Below are positions 26,149 through 35,076 of a stretch of 64,000 bases of DNA, one piece after another. The stretch comes from Loktanella sp. (GTDB lineage: Bacteria; Pseudomonadota; Alphaproteobacteria; Rhodobacterales; Rhodobacteraceae), in contig JAIBDT010000003.1 in the NCBI GenBank assembly GCA_024686085.1, forward strand, positions 1 to 64,000, read 5' to 3'. The notes under the pieces are model-generated. The model made no database searches, was not told where the DNA came from, and was given only the letters and a program-made list of their open reading frames with translations. The position numbers and the translations under genes were made by a program. Numbering within the stretch: the first letter of the stretch is position 1; each line of letters opens with the position of its first letter.

Positions 26149-27561
26149 TCAGTTAACTCGCGGCAACACGGCGTTTGGATTCATGATCCCATCAGGATCT
26201 AACGCCGCCTTAATCGCGCGCATCATAACCAACTTTTCTGGGTCACCGTAGCGCTGCAAATCATCGACTTTGAGACGACCGATACCGTGTTCGGCACTCA
26301 CCGATCCATCCATTTTATGTACCAAATCATGCACACAAGTTTTAATCACCGCGCGATCAGCTTCGTGATCGTTGCGGTTTTTACCTGGCAATGGGAACAC
26401 GTTATAATGCAGGTTCCCGTCGCCAAGATGTCCAAAGCAATTGATCCGATACCTGCCCAGCTGCGCCAACGCGCCACCGGCTTGCTCAATAAACGCAGGT
26501 ATCATACTTAGTGGCACCGAGATGTCGTGACTACTAATTGACCCGATACGGCGGTTCGCTTCGGGGATACTTTCGCGGATATGCCATAGCGCGCGACGCT
26601 GGGCGTCGCTGGATGCAATGACCCCATCGCTGACCAATCCACCCGAAAGGGCCGCTTCAAACAATGATGTCAAAGCAGTTTCCGGCGAAAGTCCGTCGGC
26701 TAGCCCCACATCTATCAAGACCGACCATTCTGGCAGGTTCTCAAGTGGCATTTTAACCGCAGGCCCGACCTCAGCCAGAAAAGCAAAACCTTGCTGGTGA
26801 ATTAGCTCGAACGCGCTGAGCCCATCACCGACAAACCGCCCGGCAAGTCCCAGCAGCTCTAGCGCGGCCTGTGGTGATGACACTGCAAATAGTGCGGTGC
26901 CTTGGCGTGTGGGCCTTGGCATCAACTTTAGCGCGGCCTTGGTGATCACCCCGAGAGTACCCTCTGCCCCAATGAACAAATCGCGCAAGTCGTAGCCGGT
27001 ATTGTCCTTGCGCAAACGTGACAATCCGTTCCAGACAGACCCGTCTGGACGCACCACCTCTAACCCCAGACACTGCGCGCGGGCGTTCCCGTAGCGTAGC
27101 ACATTCACGCCACCCGCATTGGTCGACAGCACCCCGCCAATGCGGGCGGACCCTTCAGAGGCCAGAGATAGGGCAAATAGCCGGTCTACGTTGGCAGCCG
27201 CCACCTGCACATCCGCCAAAATTGCGCCCGCATCACAGATCAGGACATTCTCGGTCGGGTAAACATCGTGAATACGGGTCATTCGGTCGAGCGAAAGAAT
27301 AACGGGCGCAGGACCATCTGCGATAGTCTGCCCACCGACCAAGCCTGTGCCTCCGCTGTAAGGAACAATCCCGATACGCGCTCTTGCACATGCCTTTACA
27401 ACTGCGACGACCTCAGCGGTGTCACTGGGGGCAACAACAAGACCTTGCCCCGCCCACCGCCCGCGTGGTTCGCTTAAATAAGGCGCGGGATCACGAAACG
27501 CGGAGACTGGCAGCACTGCCCGCAATTGGGCCTCAAATGTGGGGGTCACAGGGTTCAGCAT
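26149..27561 (-). CDS. FAD-binding 2-hydroxyacid dehydrogenase (GlcD / D-2-HGDH-like)
   Basis: The 470-residue protein belongs to the VAO-type flavoprotein family that includes glycolate oxidase subunit D, D-lactate and D-2-hydroxyglutarate dehydrogenases. The FAD-binding PYSGGTGLVGGQ loop lies near residue 70, with GGVLSTNAGGVNVLRYG near 145 and the C-terminal HLGDGNLHYN metal/substrate motif and VSAEHGIGRLK near 400-420. The ATG at 27561 has GGAG upstream. No glcE/glcF partners are adjacent, which favours a stand-alone D-2-hydroxyglutarate- or D-lactate-type enzyme; the substrate is undetermined. Confidence 0.87.
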   Translation of the reverse strand: MLNPVTPTFEAQLRAVLPVSAFRDPAPYLSEPRGRWAGQGLVVAPSDTAEVVAVVKACARARIGIVPYSGGTGLVGGQTIADGPAPVILSLDRMTRIHDVYPTENVLICDAGAILADVQVAAANVDRLFALSLASEGSARIGGVLSTNAGGVNVLRYGNARAQCLGLEVVRPDGSVWNGLSRLRKDNTGYDLRDLFIGAEGTLGVITKAALKLMPRPTRQGTALFAVSSPQAALELLGLAGRFVGDGLSAFELIHQQGFAFLAEVGPAVKMPLENLPEWSVLIDVGLADGLSPETALTSLFEAALSGGLVSDGVIASSDAQRRALWHIRESIPEANRRIGSISSHDISVPLSMIPAFIEQAGGALAQLGRYRINCFGHLGDGNLHYNVFPLPGKNRNDHEADRAVIKTCVHDLVHKMDGSVSAEHGIGRLKVDDLQRYGDPEKLVMMRAIKAALDPDGIMNPNAVLPRVN

Positions 27562-27703
27562 ATCTTCGCTCCGTTCAATTCCCTTTACATGGGGCAAATT
27601 CAAGCGCGGGCCAACGAGAAATTCAAAACAGCGCGCCATTGGGCGGTGGCTGATTCATGACACAGACCATATAGTTACATGAACCACGCAAGGACGCGAA
27701 ACA

Positions 27704-28693
27704 ATGCTGCAAAAACTTCTCACCGCCCTTTCGCTTTGCCTGATCGGTGGCCCGCTGTTCGCGCTGTGTAACGCGCCAAGTTATCTTGACCGGCTTAACC
27801 CGCCCGAAACAGGCGAAATCGCAAGCTATGCAAAGGAACTGCTTTACGGGAACGGGACGCATTGGGTCGCAACACGCAATGGTAAAACCCTCAATATCGT
27901 CGGCACAATTCACGTGGCCGATCCGCGCCTTGCGCCAGTAATGCGTGATTTGCAGCCATGGATGACCCAAGCGGATCTGATTCTGCTCGAAGCTACACCC
28001 CAAGACGAAATCGCTTTGCAAAACGCAATCCAATCGGACCCCACCGCATTATTCTTGCCCGACGGTCCAACACTTGCAGATCGGCTGGACGACGACACAT
28101 GGCAACGCCTTGTCGATGCCGCTGCCGCGCGGGGCGCACCTGCAGCCATCGTCGCGAAATTGCAGCCTTGGTATCTGATGATCCTGCTCGCTTTGCCACC
28201 CTGTGCGCTGGCAGAAATCGCAGCCGGAGAGCGCGGGTTGGATCATCTGATCATGCAAGCAGCGACGGATGCAGCGATCCCTATGCAAGCGCTCGAGCCT
28301 TTTGATACGCTTCTTAAAATCTTCCAAGACGGAACGCTTGAAGAACAATTAGAAATGTTAAGCCTTGGGATCATGGATACCGACGCCCAAGAAGAAATGC
28401 TAACGGCGATGCGCGACAGCTATTTTACAGAAGACATCGGCATGTTGATGGGGCTCAGCCGTGTTGTTGCCAAACACATCCCCGGACTTGATCCAGAAAC
28501 GGCCCTGAAACTGACCCAAGACAGCGAAGACTTGGTTTTGGCACAGCGCAATCTCGCTTGGATGCCTGTTATCGGGAAAGCCGCAGCCAACCACGACAAC
28601 ATCTTGGTAGCGGTCGGGGCGGCACATCTGAGCGGCGAACAAGGTCTTCTGAGGCTTTTGGAAAACGACGGCTGGACCCTAAGCCGCCGCTAA
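27704..28693 (+). CDS. TraB/GumN family protein, secreted
   Basis: The 329-residue precursor has an N-terminal signal peptide (LLTALSLCLIGGPLFA) and the TraB/GumN (Tiki-related, erythromycin-esterase-like fold) landmarks: IVGTIHVADPRL near residue 65, LLEATPQDE, and the C-terminal VGAAHLSGEQGLLRLLE. The GTIH and GAAHL motifs supply the putative metal-binding residues, so a periplasmic metalloprotease-like activity is possible but not established for bacterial members. It is a single gene whose stop overlaps that of the convergent DUF2161 gene by four bases. Confidence 0.87.
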   Translation: MLQKLLTALSLCLIGGPLFALCNAPSYLDRLNPPETGEIASYAKELLYGNGTHWVATRNGKTLNIVGTIHVADPRLAPVMRDLQPWMTQADLILLEATPQDEIALQNAIQSDPTALFLPDGPTLADRLDDDTWQRLVDAAAARGAPAAIVAKLQPWYLMILLALPPCALAEIAAGERGLDHLIMQAATDAAIPMQALEPFDTLLKIFQDGTLEEQLEMLSLGIMDTDAQEEMLTAMRDSYFTEDIGMLMGLSRVVAKHIPGLDPETALKLTQDSEDLVLAQRNLAWMPVIGKAAANHDNILVAVGAAHLSGEQGLLRLLENDGWTLSRR

Positions 28694-29358
28694 ACATCCG
28701 ACCAGTCGGCCAGTCCCTTGCGCCCTGCATCCGTCAAACCATAGACACCACGCGAGACGCGCTCGAACCAGCCATAATGATCGTCGGCCATGATGCGGGT
28801 GGCCAAAGGAACTTCGGCCCACTCTTTGACCTTTACCCCCGCACTGGGACCGTGCACCGCTAAAAAGCGGGCACAAAGCAGCGCATCCTGACGGTAGCCT
28901 GTGACGATACCGTGGCGGGTAGCACCACCTTCATTGGGATCACCCTTGAGACGGTCAAAGGCTTTGAGCAAGCGCTTGGCTGACTTTGGCTGCTTACGAG
29001 GCACGTATCCACCCGGATCAGCATGCGCCGTTACGTGACCGTCGCGCAAACGGACAGTCAGCACACCCAACCCGACACGGCGGGCCAGTTTGACGTTGTC
29101 CTTCAATGACCGCTGGGCTGCCTTACCGGCCTTCTCAGGCACCGCAACATAAACCAAATCAGTAACCGCCAAACGATCAATGCCCTGATGAAACAGGGCC
29201 AAGGTAAACCCCAGCTTCAACTCGACCAAAACGGCAGGGTCACCTTTGCGGACCGCCATGACATCGACGGCACCAACTTCACCCTTCACGTCATAGCCTT
29301 GCCTTTGCAGATAGGCTTTGACGGGGGCGTAAAGGTCAGCCTCGCGTTGTTTTGTCAT
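28690..29358 (-). CDS. DUF2161 family protein with PD-(D/E)XK nuclease-like signature
   Basis: The 222-residue protein matches the DUF2161 family. The N-terminal half has a restriction-endonuclease-like pattern: VGAVDVMAV (Asp) then VLVELKLGF (Glu-x-Lys) around residues 28-50, i.e. the D...ExK core. The C-terminal third (YGWFERVSRGVYGLTDAGR) looks like a winged-helix DNA-binding module. The combination suggests a DNA-acting enzyme, yet it is widespread in Rhodobacterales and not tied here to a methylase or defence genes. The function is unknown. It is a single gene. Confidence 0.78.
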   Translation of the reverse strand: MTKQREADLYAPVKAYLQRQGYDVKGEVGAVDVMAVRKGDPAVLVELKLGFTLALFHQGIDRLAVTDLVYVAVPEKAGKAAQRSLKDNVKLARRVGLGVLTVRLRDGHVTAHADPGGYVPRKQPKSAKRLLKAFDRLKGDPNEGGATRHGIVTGYRQDALLCARFLAVHGPSAGVKVKEWAEVPLATRIMADDHYGWFERVSRGVYGLTDAGRKGLADWSDV

Positions 29359-29453
29359 GCGTTATATCCGCCCTGCAAAATCTGCACCGTGACAGATCTT
29401 GTTTTCCCTCTTATATAGCGGGCAAATCCTCCCTGATTTAAGGCAAATTGACA

Positions 29454-30374
29454 ATGACTACTCTGATTTTTGGGCACAAAGCCCCCGACACTGATTCCCT
29501 AGGCTCTGCGCTGATCTGGGAATGGTTCATGAACCACACTGGCGTTGATGCGCAGGCAAAACTTTTGGGCACACCAAACACCGAAGCGGCTTTTGTCGCC
29601 AAGCGTTGGGGCTTTGAGCTGCCAGAAATCATTTCAGATGTGGCAGACGGCCAGTCTTGCGTGATTGTGGACACCAACAACCCAGCTGAATTGCCCGCCA
29701 ACATCAACGGCGCAAACGTCACAGCAATCATCGACCACCACAAATTGGTCGGCGGTCTTGAAACAGCGGGTCCAATCGACATCACGATTCGCCCTTTGGC
29801 TTGCACCGCAACAATCATGCTGGGCCTGATGGGCGAGCACGCAGAGCACCTGCCAGACGCCATCAAAGGCTTGGCGCTGTCATGCATCATTTCCGACACT
29901 CTTGAATTCCGCTCACCAACAACAACGCCAACAGATAAAGCATTGGCCGAAGTTTTGGCCGCTGACCTGAAGATCGACATCAACGCCTACGCGACTGAAA
30001 TGTTTGAGGCAAAATCCGACGTATCGTCGTTCTCCGACGCAGAGCTGCTGCGCATGGACAGCAAAGAATACGCTGTTGGTGACACCAAGTTCCGCGTTTC
30101 TGTTCTTGAAACAACAGCGCCAAAAATCATCATCGACCGCAAAGACAGCATCATGGCCTCCATGACTGACGTTGCAGCGGAAGACGGCGTTGACCAAGTG
30201 CTCTTGTTTGTCGTCGACATCCTGCGCGAAGAAGCCACCATGATGATCCCGAACGCGCTATCCAAAACAGTGGCCGAAGCCTCCTTTGGCGCGACAGTCA
30301 CGGGCGACATGGTTGTCCTGCCCGGCGTCATGAGCCGGAAAAAGCAGATCATTCCAAACCTGAAAACAGCTTAA
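29454..30374 (+). CDS. ppaC: Manganese-dependent inorganic pyrophosphatase (family II)
   Basis: Family II pyrophosphatases hydrolyse PPi with a bimetal Mn/Co centre in the DHH fold. The 306-residue protein shows the DHH-family motifs in order: FGHKAPDTDSLGSA near residue 5, VDTNNPAEL near 75, AIIDHHK near 95 and a C-terminal DHHA2 domain ending in SRKKQIIP. The ATG at 29454 is preferred to a TTG at 29448 because the AAGG at 29440-29443 is well spaced. It is a single gene closed by a terminator at 30395. Confidence 0.93.
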   Translation: MTTLIFGHKAPDTDSLGSALIWEWFMNHTGVDAQAKLLGTPNTEAAFVAKRWGFELPEIISDVADGQSCVIVDTNNPAELPANINGANVTAIIDHHKLVGGLETAGPIDITIRPLACTATIMLGLMGEHAEHLPDAIKGLALSCIISDTLEFRSPTTTPTDKALAEVLAADLKIDINAYATEMFEAKSDVSSFSDAELLRMDSKEYAVGDTKFRVSVLETTAPKIIIDRKDSIMASMTDVAAEDGVDQVLLFVVDILREEATMMIPNALSKTVAEASFGATVTGDMVVLPGVMSRKKQIIPNLKTA

Positions 30375-30394
30375 TTTCTGCAAATTATCGATCA

Positions 30395-30419
30395 GGGGCG
30401 CTTTATGCGCCCCTTTTTT
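30395..30419 (+). terminator. Rho-independent terminator after ppaC
   Basis: The stem GGGGCGC/GCGCCCC (30395-30401 with 30407-30413) closes a five-base TTTAT loop and is followed by six T residues (30414-30419). This is a textbook intrinsic terminator, 20 bases after the pyrophosphatase stop codon. Confidence 0.92.
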
Positions 30420-30471
30420 GTGCCATATGTAACTCAGTGTACACTCCCTCCGCCCTACAGATAGGTTTCCA

Positions 30472-31347
30472 ATGTCCCAGATCATCTCCGCCTTCGACGA
30501 AATTTCTGGGCAATATGACGCCGCATTTGTGGACCTTTGGGGCTGCATGCACAACGGGATCACGCCTTTCCAAGACGCAATTGCCGCGATGAAAGCCTTT
30601 CGTGCCAAGGGCGGGATCGTCGTGCTGGTCACCAACTCGCCGCGCCCGCGCTTTTCCGTCAAAGGACAACTTGAAGAGATGGGGATGCTGGACGATTGCT
30701 ATGACACAATCGCCACTTCCGGGGATTCGGCACGTTCTGCCATGTTCCAAGGGGTCGTTGGGAACAAAGTCTACTTCATGGGCGAAGCAACGCGCGACGC
30801 TGATTTCTTCAAGCCATTGAACCTGCTCGAAAACCCCATTGAGATCGAACGCGTGCCTTTGACCCAAGCAACAGGCATTGTTTGTTGCGGTCCCTTTGAC
30901 ACACAAGCCGATCCAGACGTGAACCGCACCGATTTTCTTTGTGCGCGCGAGAAAGGAATGAAATTGCTCTGCGCGAACCCCGACATCATCGTAGACCGCG
31001 GCGAAACCCGTGAATGGTGTGCAGGCGCATTGGCGGCACTTTATACCGAAATGGGCGGGGAAAGCCTGTATTTCGGCAAGCCACATCCGCCGATCTATGA
31101 CCTCGCCCGTCGGCGTCTCGCAGCCCTCGACAATACACCGTCCGACCCGCGCATTATCTGCATTGGCGACGGGATTCGAACAGACGTGCTGGGCGGGATG
31201 CAAGAAGACCTCGACACACTGTTTATTTCGGGAGGATTGGCCGCGGCAGAGACAAAAACTACGGGCCAGCCCGATCCAGCGGCGCTAAGTACCTATTTGG
31301 AAACGGAAATGCTGTCACCGACTTACACGATTGGCCATCTACGCTAG
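30472..31347 (+). CDS. HAD superfamily hydrolase, TIGR01459 family
   Basis: The 291-residue protein is a class IIA HAD phosphatase. The nucleophile loop appears as AAFVDLWGCMHNG near residue 17 (Asp followed by W-G rather than D-x-D-x-T, typical of the family), then VTNSPRP near residue 60 and the final CIGDGIRTDVLGG acidic motif near 240. A sugar- or nucleotide-phosphate substrate is likely but unknown. It stands alone after the ppaC terminator; a small weak hairpin follows it. Confidence 0.86.
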   Translation: MSQIISAFDEISGQYDAAFVDLWGCMHNGITPFQDAIAAMKAFRAKGGIVVLVTNSPRPRFSVKGQLEEMGMLDDCYDTIATSGDSARSAMFQGVVGNKVYFMGEATRDADFFKPLNLLENPIEIERVPLTQATGIVCCGPFDTQADPDVNRTDFLCAREKGMKLLCANPDIIVDRGETREWCAGALAALYTEMGGESLYFGKPHPPIYDLARRRLAALDNTPSDPRIICIGDGIRTDVLGGMQEDLDTLFISGGLAAAETKTTGQPDPAALSTYLETEMLSPTYTIGHLR

Positions 31348-31401
31348 GTCAGATAAGTCTTGATTTTTCTGCGACTGCAAAGTAATAAAGTTACAACAAC
31401 A

Positions 31402-31420
31402 GCCTGATAGGCGGTTTTTT
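31402..31420 (+). terminator. Weak intrinsic terminator candidate
   Basis: The short stem GCCT/AGGC (31402-31405 with 31409-31412) closes a three-base loop and is followed by GG and a six-T run (31415-31420). Four base pairs are marginal, so this is only a candidate for ending the HAD gene transcript before the maoC-like gene. Confidence 0.35.
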
Positions 31421-31440
31421 ATTACCTAGCGGAGACAGAA

Positions 31441-31884
31441 ATGTTGGACAACGCACCTCGCGGTACCATCTGTATCGAAGACATCGAAATCGGCATGATC
31501 CGGACTTTGCGCAAGGTCGTGACCGATCAAGACATTGAAATGTTTGCCGAGGTCTCGACCGACCGCAACCCTGTGCACCTTGACGAAGAATACGCTCAAG
31601 ACACCATCTTTGGCGGACGCATCGCGCACGGCATGTTGACCGCCGGCCTGATTTCCGCCGTGATCGGCGAACAACTGCCGGGCCATGGCACTGTTTATCT
31701 TGGACAATCGCTAAAGTTCCTCGCGCCAGTGCGCCCTGGCGATATGGTTTTGGCGGAAGTCGAAGTGACCGATATCGACCATTCCAAGCGCCGCGTAACG
31801 ATGAACACACGCTGCCTTGTTGACGGGAAAAAAGTGCTGGTTGGCGACGCTACCGTTCTGGCACCGAGCCGCAAGTTCGACTGA
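31441..31884 (+). CDS. MaoC-like dehydratase / (R)-specific enoyl-CoA hydratase
   Basis: The 147-residue hot-dog-fold protein keeps the hydratase-2 active-site motif: Asp in STDRNPVHLDEEYA (near residue 40), followed by GGRIAHGMLTAGL with the catalytic His. Enzymes of this length hydrate trans-2-enoyl-CoA to (R)-3-hydroxyacyl-CoA, often feeding PHA synthesis, but broader acyl-CoA roles are possible. It is 37 bases upstream of ribF on the same strand, with no metabolic link evident. Confidence 0.87.
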   Translation: MLDNAPRGTICIEDIEIGMIRTLRKVVTDQDIEMFAEVSTDRNPVHLDEEYAQDTIFGGRIAHGMLTAGLISAVIGEQLPGHGTVYLGQSLKFLAPVRPGDMVLAEVEVTDIDHSKRRVTMNTRCLVDGKKVLVGDATVLAPSRKFD

Positions 31885-31921
31885 TACTTGCACCCCCGCG
31901 CATCCCGCGATACGCAACAAT

Positions 31922-32860
31922 ATGCACATCATTCGCGACCCTTATTTCATCGACCCAAATGACCGCGGCGCAGCCGTGGCAATCGGGAATTTCGATGGCG
32001 TTCACCTTGGCCATCAAGCCGTTATCGATATCACGCGCAAAGCCGCTACAAAAATTGCCGCGCCGTTAGGTATTCTGACCTTCGAGCCACACCCGCGCAC
32101 GTTTTTCTCCAAAGATAACAACCCGTTCCGCCTGATGAACGCAGAAGCCAAGGCAAACCGCCTTGCAAAGCTAGGCGTCGAAAAACTGTATGAATTGCCT
32201 TTCAACGCGGCCCTTTCCGAACTGACTGACCGCGAGTTTGCCCAGACAGTAATCTCCGATCAACTTGGCTTGAAACATGTGGTTGTTGGGTCTGATTTTT
32301 GCTTTGGCAAAGGTCGGCAGGGTAACGCAAAATCCTTACAAGTCTTTGGCGACGAGATGGGTTTTGGTGTGACCATTGCTCCGCTATTGGCCGTCGGCGA
32401 CAAAGAGGTCTCCTCCACCGCCATCCGCACAGCGCTCACCCAAGGCCGCCCCGACGAAGCCGCTGAGATGCTGGGCCACTGGCATCGCTTGGAAAACAAG
32501 GTAATTCGCGGCGAACAGCGCGGACGTATCTTGGGCTTTCCGACAGCAAACATGTCCATCGACAATCTGCATCCGCCGAAATTCGGCGTCTATGCAGTCA
32601 AAGTCACCGTTCTCGACGGCCCGCACGCGGGGCGCTACGACGGCGCGGCCTCGATCGGCGTGCGTCCGATGTTTGGCGAAAACCGCCCGAACTGTGAAAG
32701 TTATCTCTTTGATTTCAAAGGCGACCTTTACGGTGCAACGCTGTCCGTCGCCTTGGTCGAATACCTGCGCCCAGAGTTGAAATTCGACGGGCTCGACGGG
32801 CTCATCACGCAAATGGACGCCGATTGCGCCCGCGCAAAAGGAATTCTCGCCAATGTCTGA
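31922..32860 (+). CDS. ribF: Bifunctional riboflavin kinase / FAD synthetase
   Basis: RibF converts riboflavin to FMN and then FAD. The 312-residue protein has the N-terminal adenylyltransferase domain (AIGNFDGVHLGHQAV near residue 20, VVGSDFCFGKGRQGN near 120) and the C-terminal flavokinase domain (GRILGFPTANM near 200, FGVYAVKV, ASIGVRP). The ATG at 31922 is placed by the domain start. The last eight bases overlap the ykgJ-family gene, so the two are coupled. Confidence 0.94.
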   Translation: MHIIRDPYFIDPNDRGAAVAIGNFDGVHLGHQAVIDITRKAATKIAAPLGILTFEPHPRTFFSKDNNPFRLMNAEAKANRLAKLGVEKLYELPFNAALSELTDREFAQTVISDQLGLKHVVVGSDFCFGKGRQGNAKSLQVFGDEMGFGVTIAPLLAVGDKEVSSTAIRTALTQGRPDEAAEMLGHWHRLENKVIRGEQRGRILGFPTANMSIDNLHPPKFGVYAVKVTVLDGPHAGRYDGAASIGVRPMFGENRPNCESYLFDFKGDLYGATLSVALVEYLRPELKFDGLDGLITQMDADCARAKGILANV

Positions 32861-33320
32861 TATCAACCGCGATGGCTTGCGCCCCGGGTTCTGGAAAACC
32901 ATCCCAATGGACGAATTGACCCGTCCGGAATGGGAAGCAATCTGCGACGGCTGCGGCAAATGTTGCCTGAACAAACTCGAAGACGAGGACACCGGCAAAG
33001 TCGATTTGACCCGCGTGGCATGCCGCCTTTTGGACGGCGCGACCTGCCTTTGCAGCAAATACGTGATGCGCCACCAATATGTGCCAGAATGCATCGTACT
33101 GACGCCCAAGACGTTGGAAGATAACATGTATTGGCTGCCAAAAACCTGCGGCTACCGCCTCGTGGCCGAGGGACGCGATCTTTACCCCTGGCACCCCCTG
33201 ATCTCTGGCGATCCACAGACCGTGCACGCCGCTGGCGTCTCGATCAAAGGGATCACCATCGCCGAGGGCGACGTGGATGAGGACGACTGGGACGATTATA
33301 TCATTGAGGAGCCAACATAA
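32853..33320 (+). CDS. YkgJ-family cysteine cluster protein (UPF0260, YcgN-like)
   Basis: The 155-residue protein has the CDGCGKCC cluster near residue 31 plus further Cys residues at about 56, 66, 68, 81 and 96. It matches the UPF0260/YcgN type, proposed to bind zinc or an Fe-S cluster; function is unknown. The C-terminal tail is strongly acidic (DVDEDDWDDY). It overlaps ribF by eight bases and its stop codon overlaps the ATG of the aldolase gene (TAATG), forming a three-gene coupled unit. Confidence 0.87.
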   Translation: MSDINRDGLRPGFWKTIPMDELTRPEWEAICDGCGKCCLNKLEDEDTGKVDLTRVACRLLDGATCLCSKYVMRHQYVPECIVLTPKTLEDNMYWLPKTCGYRLVAEGRDLYPWHPLISGDPQTVHAAGVSIKGITIAEGDVDEDDWDDYIIEEPT

Positions 33321-34366
33321 TGTACTTTGCATCTGACAACGCGGGCCCGGCCCATCCAAAAGTGCTGCAAGCATTGGTCGACGCCAACACTGACTATACC
33401 CAAAGCTACGGCGCCGATCCGATCATGGATGAGGTCCGCGATATGGTGCGCGACATGTTCGAAGCCCCTGACGCCGCTGTCTATCTGGTGGCAACTGGGA
33501 CGGCCGCAAACTCAATCCTATTGGCGACACTCGCAAACCCGTGGGACACGATCTTTTGCTCGCCGATGGCGCATATCCACGAAGACGAATGTAACGCGCC
33601 GGAATTCTATTCCGGAGCCAAGCTAACGCTTGTTCCCGCTGAAGACGCGAAAATGACGCCCGAAACATTGCGCGCATCCATGCTTGCCGAAGAATCGCGC
33701 GGTGTGCACGGACCACAACGCGGTCCCGTCTCGATCACACAAGTCACTGAAAAAGGTACGGTTCACAGCCTCGATGAAATCCGCGCCTTGACCGAAATTG
33801 CCCATTCATTCGGGTCCAAAGTACACCTAGACGGCGCACGGTTCTGCAATGCGCTGGTGTCATTGGACTGCACCGCGGCCGAGATGACATGGAAAGCAGG
33901 CGTTGATGCGGTCAGCTTTGGCGGCACAAAGAACGGACTAATGGGCGTGGAATGCTGCGTGATCTTTGATCCAAAACTAGCATGGGAATTCGAGTTGCGC
34001 CGCAAACGTGGCGGGCATCTGTTTTCCAAGCATCGCTATATGTCGGCACAAATGAAGGCCTATCTGACAGGTGATCTGTGGCGCGAGATGGCGACCTCTG
34101 CCAACACGGCAACGGCACAATTGGCCGAAGGGCTGCGCGCACATAACCGCGCCGAGCTTCTCTATCCCGTTGATGCCAATATGATCTTCTGCCGCCTGCC
34201 CCGCCGCGACCACCAGCGCCTTTTAGCAGCAGGTGCAGTCTATTACACGTGGGATGGCGATCCGGAAACGGGCGACCCAGACGAAATGCTGACCGCCCGT
34301 TTTGTTACGGATTGGTCGATGACCTCTGACAAGATCGACCAATTCTTGCAGATACTGCGGTCCTAA
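33320..34366 (+). CDS. Low-specificity L-threonine aldolase-like PLP enzyme
   Basis: The 348-residue fold-type-I PLP enzyme resembles threonine aldolase, which cleaves L-threonine/allo-threonine to glycine and acetaldehyde. Landmarks are FASDNAGPAHPKV at the N terminus, the VATGTAANS phosphate loop, VHLDGARFCNA (Asp that contacts the PLP nitrogen) and the Schiff-base Lys in SFGGTKNG near residue 202. It is the last gene in the ribF-ykgJ unit, joined by TAATG. The stop codon overlaps that of the convergent isomerase gene by four bases. Confidence 0.9.
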   Translation: MYFASDNAGPAHPKVLQALVDANTDYTQSYGADPIMDEVRDMVRDMFEAPDAAVYLVATGTAANSILLATLANPWDTIFCSPMAHIHEDECNAPEFYSGAKLTLVPAEDAKMTPETLRASMLAEESRGVHGPQRGPVSITQVTEKGTVHSLDEIRALTEIAHSFGSKVHLDGARFCNALVSLDCTAAEMTWKAGVDAVSFGGTKNGLMGVECCVIFDPKLAWEFELRRKRGGHLFSKHRYMSAQMKAYLTGDLWREMATSANTATAQLAEGLRAHNRAELLYPVDANMIFCRLPRRDHQRLLAAGAVYYTWDGDPETGDPDEMLTARFVTDWSMTSDKIDQFLQILRS

Positions 34367-34962
34367 AGCGTCCCGCCAAGCACAGCGTCAAGATCGTCTA
34401 GGCGGTCTTGACCCCAGAAACGCTCGTCTTTGTCGGTGATAAAAAACGGCGCACCAAAAACGCCGCGCATCACGGCTTCGTCTAGGTTACGGCCAAAGCT
34501 ATCCGCGCCCGTCAACAGACCGCTATCGGCCAACGCCGGATCAAAGCCCGCTTTTTCCAGACAATCACGGATCACGTCATCGTCTGCGATGTTGCGGTCC
34601 TCGGCCCAGCAGGCCGCACCAAACAAGTGAACCAGCTTGCCCAAATCGCCGCCGCCCGCAGATTGCGCCGCAATAATCGCATAGCCAGACGGCGCGCCAT
34701 TCGTTGGCCAATGCGCGGGCTTCAGATTCAACGGAAACTTGGCCTTTGCGGCACGTCGCCGCATATCTTGCAAGCGGTACTCTTGGCGGTTGGGGTGGCG
34801 ATCCTTTGGGGGCAAGCCACCCGTGCGCGCAAACAGCGCCATAATATCCAACGGCTTATAGGTAATCGTCGCACCGTGCTTTTGCGCGATTTCCTCAACC
34901 CTTGTCCCGTTAAGATATGTGAACGGTGACAGCGTGCTAAAGAAGTAGTCGATATGCGGCAT
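34363..34962 (-). CDS. 2-hydroxychromene-2-carboxylate isomerase-like (DsbA/GST-kappa fold)
   Basis: The 199-residue protein resembles HCCA isomerase, a glutathione-dependent thioredoxin-fold enzyme of the kappa GST type. It starts [16 protein letters not shown] with the catalytic Ser region and ends with [23 protein letters not shown], a conserved cis-Pro/substrate motif. No aromatic-degradation genes are nearby, so the physiological role is open. The ATG at 34962 has GGAG six to ten bases upstream; a TTG at 34974 is less likely. Confidence 0.86.
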   Translation of the reverse strand: MPHIDYFFSTLSPFTYLNGTRVEEIAQKHGATITYKPLDIMALFARTGGLPPKDRHPNRQEYRLQDMRRRAAKAKFPLNLKPAHWPTNGAPSGYAIIAAQSAGGGDLGKLVHLFGAACWAEDRNIADDDVIRDCLEKAGFDPALADSGLLTGADSFGRNLDEAVMRGVFGAPFFITDKDERFWGQDRLDDLDAVLGGTL

Positions 34963-35076
34963 TTTGCGCTCCAAGGCTGCGTGATTTCTTTGCCTGAACG
35001 TAACGCTGTGTTAACCCGTGTCAACGTCACGATTCTGTTGCACTGCAACCTAGCCTTCTGCCAAAGGACCACGCCT

